Origin: Pseudomonadales bacterium
GTDB lineage: Bacteria; Pseudomonadota; Gammaproteobacteria; Pseudomonadales; UBA7239
DNA length: 7,694 nucleotides
Direction: 5' to 3'
Assembly: GCA_020443005.1 (NCBI GenBank)
Contig: JAGRJA010000008.1
Location: 1 to 7,694 of the forward strand
Shown piece by piece: positions 6,413 through 7,694 of this stretch; position 1 is the first letter of the stretch, and each line of letters starts with the position of its first letter. The notes below the pieces were generated by a model that worked only from the letters and a program-made list of their open reading frames with translations, was not told the DNA's origin and searched no databases. A program made the translations under genes and the position numbers.

Positions 6413-7301
6413 AACCGTGTTACAGCTGATCAGGCATCGTTTGTTCAAACGGCTAACCGCAACGCTTTTTACCGCCTGTGTTTTCGGATCCGCTCATCAT
6501 CTGCTCTCCAAGGAAAGCACTGCTGATAACAATCTGTCGAATTACAAAGTCAGCAAATTCATCACTGTCGAAAGTATCAAGGGCGATCTCTCCGGTCTGG
6601 CGTTATCACCTGAAGAAAACACACTGTTTGCCATTGAAAGCACACATTCCCATCTGGTTGAAATCAATATGGACGGAGAATTAATTCGCCATATCGATTT
6701 AATCAATTTCAATGATGCCGAAGACATTGTTCATATCACTGGAAGCAACTACCTGATTATTCAGGAACGAAACCGCACCGTCACATGGGTGCATATCGAC
6801 AAAAGCACAAAAACACTGGATGCCGACAATTTCGCCCATTCAAGCATGAAAACACACCTGGGCAACAACCGTGGTTTCGAAGGCATAGCGTGGTCTCCCG
6901 TTTTCGGCGCATGGGTTGCCAACGAAAAAAATCCGGCCGACATCTATCATCTCACGCCGATAACTGAACAGATCGAACCGAATACACCCTTAACGGAAGA
7001 AAATATTGGTTCAACCCTTTTTGAAGCCAGTGGATTTGAAATAAAAGGAGTAAAGGATATCTCGGCGCTCTATGCCGACGATGCACAACGACGCCTGCTT
7101 GTTGTGAGCGACGAATCGCGAAAACTGCTATCAATCTCTTACCAGAGCGGCGAAGTCATCGAAAGCCTGTCACTGGAACAGGGCCGAACGCCTTTCACAC
7201 ATTTTCTCGAGAATCCGGAAGGGATAACCATGGACAGGGAACGTCGAATCTACATTGCCGGCGAACCTAACCGGATTATGGTTCTCGAACCTGGCCTTTG
7301 A
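6405..7301 (+). CDS. Exported SdiA-regulated (YjiK-like) beta-propeller protein
   Basis: From the ATG at 6405 the protein has 298 residues. The first 35 form a basic N-terminus (RHRLFKR) and a hydrophobic stretch (17-34), a signal peptide or signal anchor. FTAC (22-25) is only a poor lipobox, so a lipoprotein is possible but not favoured. The rest matches the SdiA-regulated/YjiK family pattern of repeated propeller blades: LSGLALSPEENTLFAIES (62-79), DAEDIVHITGSNYLIIQE (104-121), GFEGIAWSP (157-165), KDISALYADDAQRRLLVVSD (217-236) and NPEGITMDRERRIYIAGEP (270-288). Repeated acidic residues next to Gly or Ser in these loops could bind metal. The start lies inside the last codons of the transferase gene (8-base overlap), so translation is probably coupled; a GTG at 6381 is an alternative, adding eight residues before the basic region. 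The biochemical role of the family is not known to me. Here it would sit in the periplasm beside two head-group transferases, suggesting an accessory or sensor role. Confidence 0.86.
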   Translation: MNKTVLQLIRHRLFKRLTATLFTACVFGSAHHLLSKESTADNNLSNYKVSKFITVESIKGDLSGLALSPEENTLFAIESTHSHLVEINMDGELIRHIDLINFNDAEDIVHITGSNYLIIQERNRTVTWVHIDKSTKTLDADNFAHSSMKTHLGNNRGFEGIAWSPVFGAWVANEKNPADIYHLTPITEQIEPNTPLTEENIGSTLFEASGFEIKGVKDISALYADDAQRRLLVVSDESRKLLSISYQSGEVIESLSLEQGRTPFTHFLENPEGITMDRERRIYIAGEPNRIMVLEPGL

Positions 7302-7318
7302 GTGACGGGTACTATTCA

Positions 7319-7694
7319 ATGGCATTTTTATCACGCTTGAAAGCATTGCGGCGCACATCAAAAAACAGGCCTGCCTTTTCCTGCAGTCAAATTTCAATCT
7401 GTGCAACACTCTATATTCTTTTCTGCTTCAACATCCCCGTATTAAACAAAATCTATCATGAACACGGCCTACACAACCTGCATGATTTTGGCTTTATGCT
7501 ATCTGCAACAATATTGACGGGCATCTTGATTCACCTCACGGTCATGATGCTGGGCTTTCGCCCGTTTTTCAAACCGGCAATCATTCTTCTCATTATTACT
7601 TCTGCTGCCACTTCCTACTTCATGCGCAGCTACCACATCATGATTGACAGCTCGATGATGGCCAACATCATTGAAACTGACTACAAAGAAGGCA
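7319..7694 (+). CDS. EptA/MCR-type phosphoethanolamine transferase, N-terminal part (runs off right edge)
   Basis: An ATG at 7319 opens a frame that stays open to the edge, giving 125 residues. There are hydrophobic segments near 22-40, 57-79 and 84-100, then SYFMRSYHIMID (99-110) and SSMMANIIETDYKEG (111-125). This is the family signature of phosphoethanolamine transferases: N116, T120 and E124 are spaced as the substrate-binding Asn, Thr and Glu of EptA and MCR enzymes (N, then +4 and +8). These inner-membrane enzymes move phosphoethanolamine from phosphatidylethanolamine to lipid A or other LPS sugars, lowering surface charge. The catalytic domain lies beyond the window, so activity cannot be judged. 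It begins 17 bases after the propeller gene stop and so belongs to the same operon. A TTG at 7298 is a less likely start. Which acceptor is modified, and whether it affects polymyxin susceptibility, cannot be told from this fragment. Confidence 0.9.
   Translation, partial: MAFLSRLKALRRTSKNRPAFSCSQISICATLYILFCFNIPVLNKIYHEHGLHNLHDFGFMLSATILTGILIHLTVMMLGFRPFFKPAIILLIITSAATSYFMRSYHIMIDSSMMANIIETDYKEG

Noticed and set aside
5969..6448. 159-residue minus-strand frame across the end of the transferase gene
   Set aside because: It is antisense to the catalytic domain containing D518-H519 and spans the coupled gene junction, with no family resemblance.

Overview
The window looks like a stretch of a Gram-negative proteobacterial chromosome, probably a gammaproteobacterium. 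The Gram-negative assignment rests on a partial phosphoethanolamine (lipid A type) transferase at the right end and an LTA-synthase-like sulfatase fold enzyme of the kind found in proteobacteria. The genus cannot be read from the sequence. Genes are tightly packed and mostly complete. I see no tRNA, rRNA, CRISPR array, insertion sequence or phage gene.

Left half (1-4133). The 5' end of an unrecognised gene runs off the left edge on the minus strand. Divergent from it is a TetR-family repressor gene (282-917, TTG start behind a perfect Shine-Dalgarno). It is followed on the same strand by an FAD-dependent dehydrogenase that resembles 3-ketosteroid delta1-dehydrogenases (1032-2747), then after 21 bases by an SRPBCC/START-like ligand-binding protein (2769-3233). 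A phytanoyl-CoA dioxygenase (PhyH) family Fe(II)/2-oxoglutarate oxygenase (3279-4133, minus) converges on them. The simplest reading is a small TetR-controlled locus that oxidises or desaturates a hydrophobic substrate such as a steroid or other isoprenoid. That is inference from family membership and gene order.

Right half (4391-7694). After a 257-base intergenic region comes a tight plus-strand run of three genes. The first is a five-TM LTA-synthase/sulfatase-fold transferase (4391-6412). The second is an exported SdiA-regulated (YjiK-like) beta-propeller protein whose start overlaps the sulfatase stop (6405-7301). The third, 17 bases later, is the N-terminal part of an EptA/MCR-type phosphoethanolamine transferase (7319 to the window end). 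Two different alkaline-phosphatase-superfamily head-group transferases around a periplasmic propeller suggest an envelope-modification operon. The right part is visibly more AT-rich than the dehydrogenase gene.

The most interesting material is this envelope operon. Next is the TetR/dehydrogenase/SRPBCC/PhyH set with an imperfect palindrome at the candidate tetR promoter. I do not see evidence for a wholly new kind of system; the novelty, if any, lies in the gene combinations.
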